DNA of 64,000 nt from Alistipes sp. (lineage in GTDB: Bacteria; Bacteroidota; Bacteroidia; Bacteroidales; Rikenellaceae). The notes beneath the pieces were generated by a model. That model ran no database searches. It worked only from the letters and a program-made list of their open reading frames with translations, and was not told the origin of the DNA. The stretch is from assembly GCA_017547175.1 (NCBI GenBank), contig JAFYQI010000008.1, forward strand, positions 1-64,000, in the 5' to 3' direction. Shown here one piece after another: positions 19,279-27,561 of the stretch (position 1 is the stretch's first letter; every line of letters begins with the position of its first letter). A program made the position numbers and the translations under genes.

Positions 19279-20388
19279 ATGATACAACCCGAAGAGATCA
19301 AAGCGCTCTGTCAACGACGCGACGAATTGGCGCGTTGTCTGGAGATCGAACAGCGACGCATCGATCTGAAGAACGAGGAGGAGAAGACCCAGGAGCCCGA
19401 CTTCTGGGAGCAACCCGATCGTGCCCGTGAGCAGCTTAAAAAGGTCGCCTCGATCAAGGCGTGGGTCGAAGCGTTTGACCGCATCGCCAAAGAGGTCGAA
19501 GATCTGGAGCTCATGCCCGATTTTGTCAAAGAGGGGGTAATCGGCGAAGCGGAGATGGAGGCCGCCTATAGCGACACGCGCACCCACATCGAGGAGTTGG
19601 AGCTGAAGAACATGCTGCGCAACGAGGAGGATAAGTTGGGTGCCATCCTCGACATCAACGCCGGAGCCGGCGGCACCGAAGCGCTCGATTGGGCCTCGAT
19701 GCTGCTGCGCATGTACCAGCGTTGGGGCGAGGCTCACGGCTACAAGGTGCGCATGCTCGACTACCAGGCCGGTGAGGAGGTGGGTGTGAAGAGTTGCACG
19801 CTCGAATTTGAGGGCGACTTCGCCTATGGCTACCTCAAGAGCGAGAATGGCGTACATCGCATGGTGCGTCTTTCGCCCTTCAACGCCAACAACAAGCGAC
19901 AAACCACCTTTGCCTCGGTCTTCGTATCACCCGCCATCGACGACACGATCGAGATCACGGTCAACCCCTCGGATATCGAGTGGGACACGTTCCGTTCATC
20001 GGGTGCCGGCGGACAGAATGTCAACAAGGTCGAAACGGCCGTGCGTCTGCGCTACCACGGCAAAGATCCCGACACGGGCGAGGCGATCGAATACCTGATC
20101 GAGAACATGGAGACCCGCTCGCAGCTCATGAACCGCGAGAATGCAATGCGCATCCTCAAATCGAAGCTCTACCAGCGCGAGCTAGACAAGCGCATGGCTA
20201 CGCAGCAGGCCCTCGAAGCGACTAAAAAACGCATTGAGTGGGGCTCGCAGATTCGCTCCTACGTCTTCGACGATCGCCGCGTGAAAGACCACCGTACGGG
20301 CGTTCAGACCTCAGCCGTTGAGGCGGTGATGGATGGCGACCTGGACAACTTCATCAAGGCCTACCTGATGGAGTTTGGAGGAAATTAA
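19279..20388 (+). CDS. prfB: Peptide chain release factor 2
   Basis: Reads UGA and UAA and triggers peptide release. The 369-residue product has the anticodon-mimic tripeptide SPF at 199-201 (VRLSPF) and GGQ at 244-246 (SGAGGQNVNKVE). The frame is continuous from ATG. At the place where many prfB genes need a +1 shift (an in-frame UGA near codon 26) this gene reads CTG GAG, so autoregulation by frameshifting is absent. The stop is TAA, and a strong terminator follows. The start 1 base after the kinase gene suggests translational coupling. Confidence 0.97.
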   Translation: MIQPEEIKALCQRRDELARCLEIEQRRIDLKNEEEKTQEPDFWEQPDRAREQLKKVASIKAWVEAFDRIAKEVEDLELMPDFVKEGVIGEAEMEAAYSDTRTHIEELELKNMLRNEEDKLGAILDINAGAGGTEALDWASMLLRMYQRWGEAHGYKVRMLDYQAGEEVGVKSCTLEFEGDFAYGYLKSENGVHRMVRLSPFNANNKRQTTFASVFVSPAIDDTIEITVNPSDIEWDTFRSSGAGGQNVNKVETAVRLRYHGKDPDTGEAIEYLIENMETRSQLMNRENAMRILKSKLYQRELDKRMATQQALEATKKRIEWGSQIRSYVFDDRRVKDHRTGVQTSAVEAVMDGDLDNFIKAYLMEFGGN

Positions 20389-20417
20389 GCGATGAAAATG
20401 TGACAACTCAATAAAAA

Positions 20418-20455
20418 TGGGAGATAGCACCAATAAGCTATCTCCCACATTTTTT
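20418..20455. terminator. prfB terminator (probably bidirectional)
   Basis: 11-bp stem TGGGAGATAGC (20418-20428) with its complement at 20437-20447, then ATTTTTT. An A-run precedes the stem, so it may also stop the convergent acyl-CoA ligase transcript ending at 20503. Confidence 0.88.
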
Positions 20456-20502
20456 GTTGACGACTGAAAGCTCGAAAGTACCTTCAGCTCTCAACTTCCA
20501 AC

Positions 20503-22188
20503 TTAGTCCTTGATCTCCTCGGCACGTTCCAGCGTCTCATCCTCCTTCGGGGGTTCGGGATGGAGGTTGTTCTTGTAGAGGAAACGGCGAATCTTCATCG
20601 AGGGGGTCTTGATAAACTCCTCCTTCTGCTCTACAACCTCCGAAAGGCGCGAGAACTGACTCACCTTCTCATTCACATACTGCTGAATCTCCTGACGCAA
20701 CTCCTCGGTCTTGGCCTCGATGGCCTCACGCTTTGTGCGCCACTTATCGCGCCAATCATCGAGCAAACGCTCAACCTGCTCCGTATTGAACTGCACCAAT
20801 GCGACCAGGCGACCATCCAACTCCGTCACGAGCGACTCGCTCACGGTGATGTGCTGGTTAATCACGCTCTCGATATCCTCGGGATAGATATTCTCGCCAC
20901 CCGGACCCAGGATCATATTCTTCAAACGGCCCTTGATGTGGAGACGATTCTCCGAGTCGAACTGACCCAGGTCGCCCGTATGGAACCAACCATCCTTGTC
21001 GATCACCTCGGCCGTAGCCTCGGGATTCTTGTAGTAGCCCATCATCAGGCAGGCACTCTTGGCAACCACCTCACCCTGCTTCGTGTCGGGATTGATGTTG
21101 TCCAGTCGCAGCGTCACATAGGGGGCTGCAACACCGGTCGAACCCACCTCTTTCTTAATAGGTATGGCACCGGCCAACATCGGAGCGGTCTCCGTAAGGC
21201 CATAACCGATACCGTGCGGGAAGGCGGCATCCACCAGGAACTGCTCGGTAGCCGTATCGAGCTTGGCACCACCCACACCCAGGAAGCGCAGACGACCACC
21301 AAATACCTCCATCAGCTTCTTACCGGCCACCTTGTGCAACAACTTCTGCACGGGACGCACACCGTAGAGGGTCTTCAGCACGGCGTTGGAGGTAAACTTG
21401 GCCAGCACCTGCGAGCGGAAGATCTTCTCGATAATCAGCGGCACAATCAGCATGATGCTCGGACGTACACGACGCAGCGCGGGGATCAAGGCAGCTGCTG
21501 CGGGCGGACGATCGAGGTAGAAGACCGGAACACCCTGCGAGAAGGGGAAGATCAGACCCAGCGAGCACTCATAAACGTGCGACATGGGCAGCACCGAGAG
21601 GAACGAATCGCCCTCGTGGATCGGGAAGAGCTGCTGGCAAAGGTCGGCATGGATCGCCAACGACTTCTGCGAATGCATCACACCCTTCGGCGAAGAGGTG
21701 GTACCCGACGTATAGATGATCGAAGCCAAATCCTCCGGACGAGGAACTGCCATCGAGCCCTCGGCCTCGACACGCTGCGAAAGCACCTTGAGGTTCTTCG
21801 TGCGAATCACGATGTTGAGCACATCAACGGCCGCTTTGGGAAGTTTTGCATAGAGTTTATCCGAGACCAGCAACGCCTTCGATTCGGAGTGCTCGAGGAT
21901 CTTGGCCACCTCCTCACCCGAGAAACCGGGCAGAATCGGCACCACCACCATTCCGGCCGATACGACGGCGAAATAGCTGACACCCCAGTTCGGCATGCTG
22001 CTGCTGTAAAGTGCCACCTTATCACCGGGCTGCAGACCGGCCGAGGTAAGCATCTGCTGGACCTGTTCGATTCGTTTGCCCACCTCGGCAAAGGTAACAT
22101 CCTCGCCGTCGAGCATCGAAAACGCCAAGCTGTTCGAGAACTTCTCGATACTGTGGCGAATCAGGTCATACATTGTTTGAAATGCCAT
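20503..22188 (-). CDS. AMP-dependent synthetase, long-chain acyl-CoA ligase-like
   Basis: Activates a carboxylic acid with ATP and transfers it to CoA (or another thiol). The 561-residue product has P-loop motif SIIYTSGTTSSPKGVMHSQK (about residues 156-175; Ser-Ser in place of the usual Thr-Gly), the A5 core GYGLTETAP, the hinge-region WFHTGDLGQFD and the catalytic-lysine region GGENIYPEDIE. A coiled, charged insert (WRDKWRTKREAIEAKTEELR) lies in the C-terminal domain, seen in Bacteroidetes long-chain ligases. It is paralogous to the gene at 22365-23999 in the same direction. Fatty-acid substrate is the family default, not proven. Confidence 0.88.
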   Translation of the reverse strand: MAFQTMYDLIRHSIEKFSNSLAFSMLDGEDVTFAEVGKRIEQVQQMLTSAGLQPGDKVALYSSSMPNWGVSYFAVVSAGMVVVPILPGFSGEEVAKILEHSESKALLVSDKLYAKLPKAAVDVLNIVIRTKNLKVLSQRVEAEGSMAVPRPEDLASIIYTSGTTSSPKGVMHSQKSLAIHADLCQQLFPIHEGDSFLSVLPMSHVYECSLGLIFPFSQGVPVFYLDRPPAAAALIPALRRVRPSIMLIVPLIIEKIFRSQVLAKFTSNAVLKTLYGVRPVQKLLHKVAGKKLMEVFGGRLRFLGVGGAKLDTATEQFLVDAAFPHGIGYGLTETAPMLAGAIPIKKEVGSTGVAAPYVTLRLDNINPDTKQGEVVAKSACLMMGYYKNPEATAEVIDKDGWFHTGDLGQFDSENRLHIKGRLKNMILGPGGENIYPEDIESVINQHITVSESLVTELDGRLVALVQFNTEQVERLLDDWRDKWRTKREAIEAKTEELRQEIQQYVNEKVSQFSRLSEVVEQKEEFIKTPSMKIRRFLYKNNLHPEPPKEDETLERAEEIKD

Positions 22189-22237
22189 ATAAATTTGGGT
22201 TTATGTTGATTTGTTTGCTAAACGCAAGATAGTTCTA

Positions 22238-22245
22238 CAAAAGTA
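22238..22245 (-). promoter_or_regulatory. -7 box of the ligase gene at 20503-22188
   Basis: TACTTTTG on the minus strand (22245-22238), a perfect TAnnTTTG; no good -33 element at the right distance. Start expected near 22232, leader about 44 bases. Confidence 0.5.
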
Positions 22246-22288
22246 CAAAAAAAAAGATAATTCAGCCGTAATTTTCAGACTTTTCGCA

Positions 22289-22338
22289 CAAGCAGGTCAC
22301 ACAAAGAGGCCTTTTCGCAACTCCTTGTGTGACCTGCC
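22289..22338 (-). terminator. Hairpin between the two ligase genes
   Basis: 13-bp inverted repeat (GCAGGTCACACAA near 22290-22303 and its complement near 22325-22338). It lies after the stop of the upstream (right-hand) ligase gene. No strong T-run follows, so termination may be partial. Confidence 0.55.
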
Positions 22339-22364
22339 ATCCATTTTTACGGACCTACCACCTA

Positions 22365-23999
22365 CTATGCGTAGAGGTGTCGCTTGATCGAATGTTTGGG
22401 AGTATGGACAAAACCACCCTCGACCAACTCAACCTTCGCGATCTGGCTGTAGGCCGGCAACTCGGCATTGGCCAGCTGACGGGCCTGCTCCATCAGCGCC
22501 TCAACGGGCTCGGTAGCACTCTTCATCTGCTCCTCATGGGGCGTTACGAGCGCCACCAGACGCTTCTCACGCTCCACAATCAGCGACTCGCCGACATAGG
22601 GCATCGTATTGAGCTTGGCCTCGATCTCCTCGGGATAGATATTCTGACCATTCGAGGTGAGGATCATGCACTTCGAGCGACCACGGATAAAGATGTTACC
22701 TTGTGCGTCGATCACACCCAGGTCACCCGTGCGCAACCAACCGTCAGCCGTAAAGGCCTCCTTGGTGGCCTCCTCGTTCTTATAATAGCCCATCATCACG
22801 TTGGCACCCTTCACCTGCAACTCGCCTACCTCCTTTTGGGGATTCTTCGAATCGACACGGATCTCGGCGCAATAGACGCAACGGCCACACGATCCGGGCG
22901 CAAAGGTCGACCAGTGCTGATAAGCCACCAGCGGAGCGCACTCGGTCATACCATAGCCCACCGTATAGGGAATCTTAGCGGCACGCATCACCTTCTCAAC
23001 CGCCTTGCTCAGGGCAGCACCACCCATCACGATCATGCAGGCATTACCACCGAATGCGGACATGATCTGCTCGCGGATCTTCTTATAGATCACATTCTTC
23101 AGCACGGGAATCGAGGTCAGCACACGCATCAAAGGCTTCTTCAACACGGGCATTACCTTACCCTTAATCACCTTCTCCATCACCAGGGGCACCGTAATCA
23201 GGATATAGGGCTTCACCTCCTGGAAGGCGGCCATCAACACCGTCGGCGAGGGGGTCTTACCCAGGAACGTCACATGCGCACCACCGCAGAAGGGGTAGAG
23301 GAACTCGAAGGCGAGACCATACATGTGCGCCATGGGGAGCATCGACATCATCGTAGCGCCTTGCGGCACGGGAATCTTATTGAGTGCAAACTCGATATTG
23401 GCGGCGATGTTGCGACCCGTGAGCATGATACCCTTCGGCGAGCCGGTCGTACCCGACGTATAGTTGATCACCACCAACTCGTCGAGCTTGTCGTAGGCCA
23501 ACTTGAGGTGCGACTTCTTCACACCGTTCGGATAGGCCGCCTTAAAATCGGCCTCGTGGTTGGCAAAGACCTCCTCAATCTGCTTCGTTGCGCCATAAAG
23601 GAGGCTATAATCGTCGATATTCACGGCTGCTACCAGGTGCGGCAACTTGGCCGGATCGAGCTCGGCCCACTTCTTCGCCTCGGTGAAGAGCACCTTGCTC
23701 TCCGAGTGGTGGGTCAGATCCTGCAGACCCTCGTTCGTAAAGTCAGCCAGGATGGGTACCGCTACGGCACGATAGGTATTGGCAGCCAGGAAGGCCATCG
23801 CCCAGTGCGCCGAATTTTGACCCGAGAGGGCAATCTTGTCACCCTTTTCGACACCGATCTTCTTAAAAAGCTGGTGCAGGCGCATGAACTGCTCGGCCAC
23901 CTGTGCGCTCGTATAGGTTGCACCGCGGTAGTCGCTCAACGCCGGCTTATCCCAATTGCGTTGCAGACGGGTCTCAAGGAGTGTGTAATAATGTTCCAT
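22365..23999 (-). CDS. AMP-dependent synthetase, long-chain acyl-CoA ligase-like (second copy)
   Basis: 544 residues, same family as its neighbour at 20503-22188. The ATP-binding motif is canonical here: VINYTSGTTGSPKGIMLTGR (about residues 180-199). A5 is GYGMTECAP, the hinge WLRTGDLGVID, and the C-terminal motif NGQNIYPEEIEAK. The tail ends FVHTPKHSIKRHLYA, with the terminal lysine segment like that of the other copy (KTPSMKIRRFLY). The two are clearly diverged, so this is an old duplication or two subfamilies with different chain lengths. Only a weak promoter is seen in the 222-base gap to queG. Confidence 0.88.
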   Translation of the reverse strand: MEHYYTLLETRLQRNWDKPALSDYRGATYTSAQVAEQFMRLHQLFKKIGVEKGDKIALSGQNSAHWAMAFLAANTYRAVAVPILADFTNEGLQDLTHHSESKVLFTEAKKWAELDPAKLPHLVAAVNIDDYSLLYGATKQIEEVFANHEADFKAAYPNGVKKSHLKLAYDKLDELVVINYTSGTTGSPKGIMLTGRNIAANIEFALNKIPVPQGATMMSMLPMAHMYGLAFEFLYPFCGGAHVTFLGKTPSPTVLMAAFQEVKPYILITVPLVMEKVIKGKVMPVLKKPLMRVLTSIPVLKNVIYKKIREQIMSAFGGNACMIVMGGAALSKAVEKVMRAAKIPYTVGYGMTECAPLVAYQHWSTFAPGSCGRCVYCAEIRVDSKNPQKEVGELQVKGANVMMGYYKNEEATKEAFTADGWLRTGDLGVIDAQGNIFIRGRSKCMILTSNGQNIYPEEIEAKLNTMPYVGESLIVEREKRLVALVTPHEEQMKSATEPVEALMEQARQLANAELPAYSQIAKVELVEGGFVHTPKHSIKRHLYA

Positions 24000-24221
24000 G
24001 ATATTGCTGTTTATTCAGTTATTTTTCGTTAATTTTGTCGCAGCACGAGACTACGCAAAAATTCAAAACCGGTGCGAAGATCGAATAAAATTCCGAGTTG
24101 TGGAAATTTAAGGGATAGACATCGAAAATTAGGGCAAAAACCCAAAATACGGGGTAAAAATCGATATTTAGGGGTGAAAAATGCAAATTTCAAGCAATAC
24201 TTGAGATAAAAAGAGGGTGAA

Positions 24222-25127
24222 ATGATCACAAAAGAGCATCTAAAAACGGCCGCGAAAGCGGTTGGATTCGACCTTTGCGGCGTGGTGGCTGTGCATCCGT
24301 TAGAGGAGGATGCCGCCCGTTTTCGGAGGTGGCTCGAGGCGGGCAACCACGCTTCACTCGGTTATTTGGAGCGCAACATCGAAAAACGCTTCAACCCTGC
24401 ACAGCTCGTTGAGGGGGCACAAACGGTCATTGTTTGTGCCATAAGCTACAAGAGCGAGATCAGCACGGGGTACGCCGAAGATGCGTGCGCCAAGATCGCC
24501 TCCTATGCCTGCAACCGCGACTACCACCTCACCATCAAGGAACTGCTCCATGCACTACTGAAACAATTGCAGAGCGACTACCCTACCCTCACGGGACGTG
24601 CCTTTGTCGATTCAGCCCCCGTAGCCGAGAAACAGTGGGCCGTAGAGGCCGGTCTCGGCTGGATCGGACGGCAATCCCTACTCATCACCCCCGAATACGG
24701 CTCTTTTGTACACCTGGGCGAATTGATCATCAACGAAGCATGCGACAGCTACGACACCCCTTTCGAAGCGTCGTTGTGCGGCTCATGCAATGCCTGCCTA
24801 ACACACTGCCCCACGGGGGCCATCCTTGAGGGGGAACGCATGATCGACACCCGTCGCTGCATCGCCTGCCACACCATCGAACGAGCCACAACGGAGCCGA
24901 TCGCACTCGACGGCTGGATCTTCGGTTGCGATTGCTGCCAATCGTGCTGTCCCTACAACCGTCGTGCACCGATGCACCGTTCGGAGCACTTCACCCCGCG
25001 CTTTGATCCGCGCACACTCACCCCGGACCATTGGCGGCAGATGAGCGAGGAGGAGTTTCGCTGCCACTTTGCCGACACCCCACTCGCTCGTTGTGGGTTG
25101 GACCACCTGAAACGAAACTGCGACTAA
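24222..25127 (+). CDS. queG: Epoxyqueuosine reductase
   Basis: Last step of queuosine synthesis: reduces epoxyqueuosine in tRNA anticodons with a cobalamin and two 4Fe-4S clusters. The 301-residue product has the N-terminal DUF1730 domain (about residues 45-140, including the catalytic-Asp segment FVDSAPVAEK). It is followed by the ferredoxin-like cluster motifs CGSCNACLTHCPTG and CIACHTIE, then CDCCQSCCPYN. The usual C-terminal HEAT-like extension is absent, giving the short QueG form. queA, the preceding step, is at 61167 in this window but not linked. The AT-rich upstream region (24001-24221) has repeated GGG-A4 patterns but no clear promoter box. Confidence 0.94.
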   Translation: MITKEHLKTAAKAVGFDLCGVVAVHPLEEDAARFRRWLEAGNHASLGYLERNIEKRFNPAQLVEGAQTVIVCAISYKSEISTGYAEDACAKIASYACNRDYHLTIKELLHALLKQLQSDYPTLTGRAFVDSAPVAEKQWAVEAGLGWIGRQSLLITPEYGSFVHLGELIINEACDSYDTPFEASLCGSCNACLTHCPTGAILEGERMIDTRRCIACHTIERATTEPIALDGWIFGCDCCQSCCPYNRRAPMHRSEHFTPRFDPRTLTPDHWRQMSEEEFRCHFADTPLARCGLDHLKRNCD

Positions 25128-25245
25128 CAGACCGTCGGCGGTACTTCTACGCTCAACCACGGCTGCAAATCCGCCGTATCAACTCCTGAACAGGGATCAT
25201 CAGCCATCGCGCTCAAAGCACATCCCGACACCACCCAAGCACAAA

Positions 25246-25277
25246 AAAAAGGTTGCCCCGAAAAGGGACAACCTTTT
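25246..25277. terminator. Terminator between queG and the TPR gene
   Basis: Stem AAAGGTTGCCCC / GGGACAACCTTT (one mismatch), 5-base loop near 25260-25264, A-run and T-run on opposite sides. It serves the convergent TPR gene and possibly queG. Confidence 0.82.
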
Positions 25278-25295
25278 TAAATTGTCGATGGACAA

Positions 25296-26234
25296 TTATT
25301 TGGTCAGCTCAGCCAGAGCAGCCTTTGCGTTCTCGGCAGCGGGACCAGCCGTAACCTTCTGGAAGGCAGCGATAGCCTGCTCACGCTGCGACAGCGCGTT
25401 GTAGGCAGCACCTACCTGGAAGTAAGCCATGCTCTTGTCAGCCTCGTCGGTCTGAGCGGCAGCAGCCTCCTCACCCAACTCGATCACCTTCTTATAATCC
25501 TTCTTACCGAGGTAAGCCTGGAGGCGTACCAGCTGGAAGGTGGGGCTTACCGGGTTCTTGGCAAGCTGCTTGTCAGCCATGGCGATAATACCGTCGAAAT
25601 CACCGGCACCCTGCAACTTGGCAACCTCGTTGTTGGTGTAGATGGCCATCTGCTCCTTAGCCTTGGCAGCATCGGCAGCAAACTTGGGGTGGGTCTTGGC
25701 AGCCAGCACCTCATAGATGTCCATACCCTTCTCGAACTCGCCCAGCTCGCAGTAGCTCATAGCCAGGTTGAGTGCCATAGCGGTGTTGTTGGGATCGGCA
25801 GCATAACCCTTCTCGAATACCTGAACGGCCGTAGCATAATCCTTCGTGTTGAAAGCCTCGCCACCCTTCATCTGATAGATGCGAGCAACCCAACCCTTAT
25901 ACTTGGCTACGTTAGCCTCGTCACCGTAGAGCTCAGCCTTATCGGCAGCCTTCGTAAAGTTCTCCAGAGCTACGTCGAGGTTCTTGGCCTGAGCAGCACG
26001 ACCACCCAGCATGAAGTAGCACTTGGGCAGATAACCCTTAGCAGCATTAACCGTCGACTCCATGTCGGGCAGATCCATACCCTCAGCAATCACCTGCTCG
26101 AACTTCTCGGCAGCCAGCTGGTAGTTCTTAGCCGTATAAGCGGCACCACCCTCATTAAACACCGTCTTCAGATCCTGCGCCGAAAGCGAGCATACCGCAA
26201 AGAGCGCAGCCACGAATACAATCAGTTTTTTCAT
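25296..26234 (-). CDS. Exported tetratricopeptide-repeat protein
   Basis: 312 residues from the ATG at 26234, chosen because it gives a clean signal peptide (MKKLIVFVAALFAVCSLSAQ); an upstream in-frame start would precede the transcription start. The mature protein is a row of about seven TPR-like helix pairs, e.g. GGAAYTAKNYQLAAEKFEQV, KNLDVALENFTKAADKAE, KDYATAVQVFEKGYAADPNN and REQAIAAFQKV. It is rich in Ala and Lys and has no enzyme motif. It probably acts as a periplasmic or outer-membrane-associated scaffold; the partner is unknown. A near-perfect promoter and common codons suggest high expression. Confidence 0.88.
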   Translation of the reverse strand: MKKLIVFVAALFAVCSLSAQDLKTVFNEGGAAYTAKNYQLAAEKFEQVIAEGMDLPDMESTVNAAKGYLPKCYFMLGGRAAQAKNLDVALENFTKAADKAELYGDEANVAKYKGWVARIYQMKGGEAFNTKDYATAVQVFEKGYAADPNNTAMALNLAMSYCELGEFEKGMDIYEVLAAKTHPKFAADAAKAKEQMAIYTNNEVAKLQGAGDFDGIIAMADKQLAKNPVSPTFQLVRLQAYLGKKDYKKVIELGEEAAAAQTDEADKSMAYFQVGAAYNALSQREQAIAAFQKVTAGPAAENAKAALAELTK

Positions 26235-26299
26235 AGTTGTTATAAAAGTTGTTTGGTTATTATTTGTTTCGTATTCACGTTGTTCAAGACAACGAGCGA

Positions 26300-26331
26300 C
26301 AAAATTATACAAAAGTTTTCAAACTTTCAAA
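26300..26331 (-). promoter_or_regulatory. Strong promoter of the TPR gene
   Basis: Minus strand: TTTG (26331-26328), 20 bases, TAATTTTG (26307-26300), an exact match to the Bacteroidetes consensus. Leader about 60 bases. Confidence 0.85.
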
Positions 26332-26356
26332 TTTCACCCCCCCCTTATATCAGCCG

Positions 26357-26818
26357 CTAACGACGTAATGTGGCAAAAAAGTCGCTCATCAACGCCTCGC
26401 ACTCGGTCTGCAGCACCCCACGCTCAACCATCGTCCTGGGATGAAACACGCGCTCGGAGTAGGTACGATAACCCTTCTTGGGATCATCTGCGCCCCACAC
26501 AACACGCCCGACCTGCGCCCAACCAATCGCACCGGCACACATAATACAGGGCTCGACCGTGACGTAGAGCGTGCATTGCGGCAGGTATTTGCCGCCCAGG
26601 GTCTCGGTGGCAGCCGTTAGGGCCTGCATCTCGGCATGGGCCGTCGGATCCTGCAAGGTCTCCACCAAATTATGGCCGCGACCAATCACCCGACCCTCGC
26701 ACACAATCACGGCGCCGATGGGCACCTCCTGCTTATGAAACGCGGCGCGAGCCTCATTTAGTGCCTGACGCATGAAATTTTCATCTTCGAGGCGGTTCAT
26801 ATCCATCATTACTGACAT
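26357..26818 (-). CDS. tadA: tRNA-specific adenosine deaminase (TadA-type nucleoside deaminase)
   Basis: Deaminates A34 to inosine in tRNA-Arg(ACG). The 153-residue product has zinc-site motif HAEMQAL (about residues 61-67, His ligand and Glu proton shuttle) and PCIMCAGAIGW (two Cys ligands, about 90-100). PIGAVIVCEGRVIGRGHN and DPKKGYRTYSERVFHP match TadA rather than guanine or cytosine deaminases. Several nearby ATGs (26818, 26806) make the exact start uncertain. It follows the TonB-C-like gene by 10 bases on the same strand, so the two likely share a transcript. Confidence 0.9.
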   Translation of the reverse strand: MSVMMDMNRLEDENFMRQALNEARAAFHKQEVPIGAVIVCEGRVIGRGHNLVETLQDPTAHAEMQALTAATETLGGKYLPQCTLYVTVEPCIMCAGAIGWAQVGRVVWGADDPKKGYRTYSERVFHPRTMVERGVLQTECEALMSDFFATLRR

Positions 26819-26828
26819 ATTTTTTCGA

Positions 26829-27467
26829 TTAACGACGGCGACTCCCGGGACGCGGTTTGGGACGCGGATGGGGAGTAGGTTGCGGTTTCGGATGCGGTTT
26901 CGGATGCACTCCCGGAGACGGCACGGGGCGCGGCGTAGGATGAATCACCCACGGATCGGCCTGCGAGGGGTCGTGCTTAAAGGTCAGCGAAGCCACCTGA
27001 CGGCTACGCACGGGGTGTCCGAACGCATCCTGACCCGGATCCCATTTGGGCGAGAAGAGAATCACACGCTCAATCTCTTGCACCAGACGCGGATAGAGAT
27101 GCTCGTCGGTCGTATCTTCATCGGGCAGCGAGGTCGAGCCGTCAGCCTCGACATAGAAGGGAACCTCAACTTTGACATAGGGGGTATTCGGGGGCAGCGG
27201 GCCGAAGTCTCGACGCAGATTGGCCACGATCCACTGCTCGAACGTATCGATATCGCCACCTTGGAAATGGGGGGTTGCCAGGCGCTCGAGCTCAGCCAAA
27301 CGCTTCTGCTCCTCCTTCTCCTGTTTCTTGGCCTCCTTCTCCTGTCGTTTAGCCTCCTTTGCCTGTTCTTTCTCAGCCTTACGATCCATCACTACCGAGT
27401 CCGTTTGTGCCGCTACAGGCAATGAGAAGGCGAACAACAAACCCAATACACACACCAGATTCTTCAT
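26829..27467 (-). CDS. Exported TonB-C-like protein with Pro/Lys/His-rich tail
   Basis: 212 residues from the ATG at 27467. A signal peptide (residues 1-21, ending VAAQ) is followed by a charged helix (about 27-58, repeats of [11 protein letters not shown]). Next comes a domain with the pattern of the TonB C-terminal fold: [48 protein letters not shown]. The last 37 residues are a basic Pro-rich run with [14 protein letters not shown] repeats, ending PGSRRR. There is no N-terminal membrane anchor like that of true TonB, so energy transduction is unlikely; periplasmic binding is inferred. An upstream in-frame start at 27506 is rejected because it overlaps the promoter. Confidence 0.75.
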   Translation of the reverse strand: MKNLVCVLGLLFAFSLPVAAQTDSVVMDRKAEKEQAKEAKRQEKEAKKQEKEEQKRLAELERLATPHFQGGDIDTFEQWIVANLRRDFGPLPPNTPYVKVEVPFYVEADGSTSLPDEDTTDEHLYPRLVQEIERVILFSPKWDPGQDAFGHPVRSRQVASLTFKHDPSQADPWVIHPTPRPVPSPGVHPKPHPKPQPTPHPRPKPRPGSRRR

Positions 27468-27495
27468 TTTTATCTTTTTTTTAGGTTTACTATCA

Positions 27496-27525
27496 CAAAA
27501 ATACAATTTTTATTGCGTATATTTG
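27496..27525. promoter_or_regulatory. Back-to-back promoters for the TonB-C-like gene and aspS
   Basis: Minus strand -7 box TATTTTTG (27503-27496) for the left gene; plus strand -7 box TATATTTG (27518-27525) for aspS. The two boxes are 14 bases apart, so polymerases may compete. Confidence 0.7.
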
Positions 27526-27561
27526 CAAGTTCAGTTGAAAACACGTAAAAAACTTTTTTCT

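Noticed and set aside
19279..19400. Programmed +1 frameshift in prfB
   Set aside because: The frame is open from the ATG and no in-frame UGA is present at the expected place.
20560..22209. A 549-codon open frame antisense to the acyl-CoA ligase, and similar long antisense frames over ahcY, ftsH, aspS, prfC, nadB and the polysaccharide genes
   Set aside because: They arise from GC-rich codon structure of the real genes, lack family resemblance and are rich in His, Arg and Leu as shadow frames are.
24001..24221. Riboswitch or structured leader before queG (a preQ1 or cobalamin element seemed possible)
   Set aside because: The region is AT-rich with loosely repeated GGG-A4 words but I could not find the conserved loops or pairings of either class.
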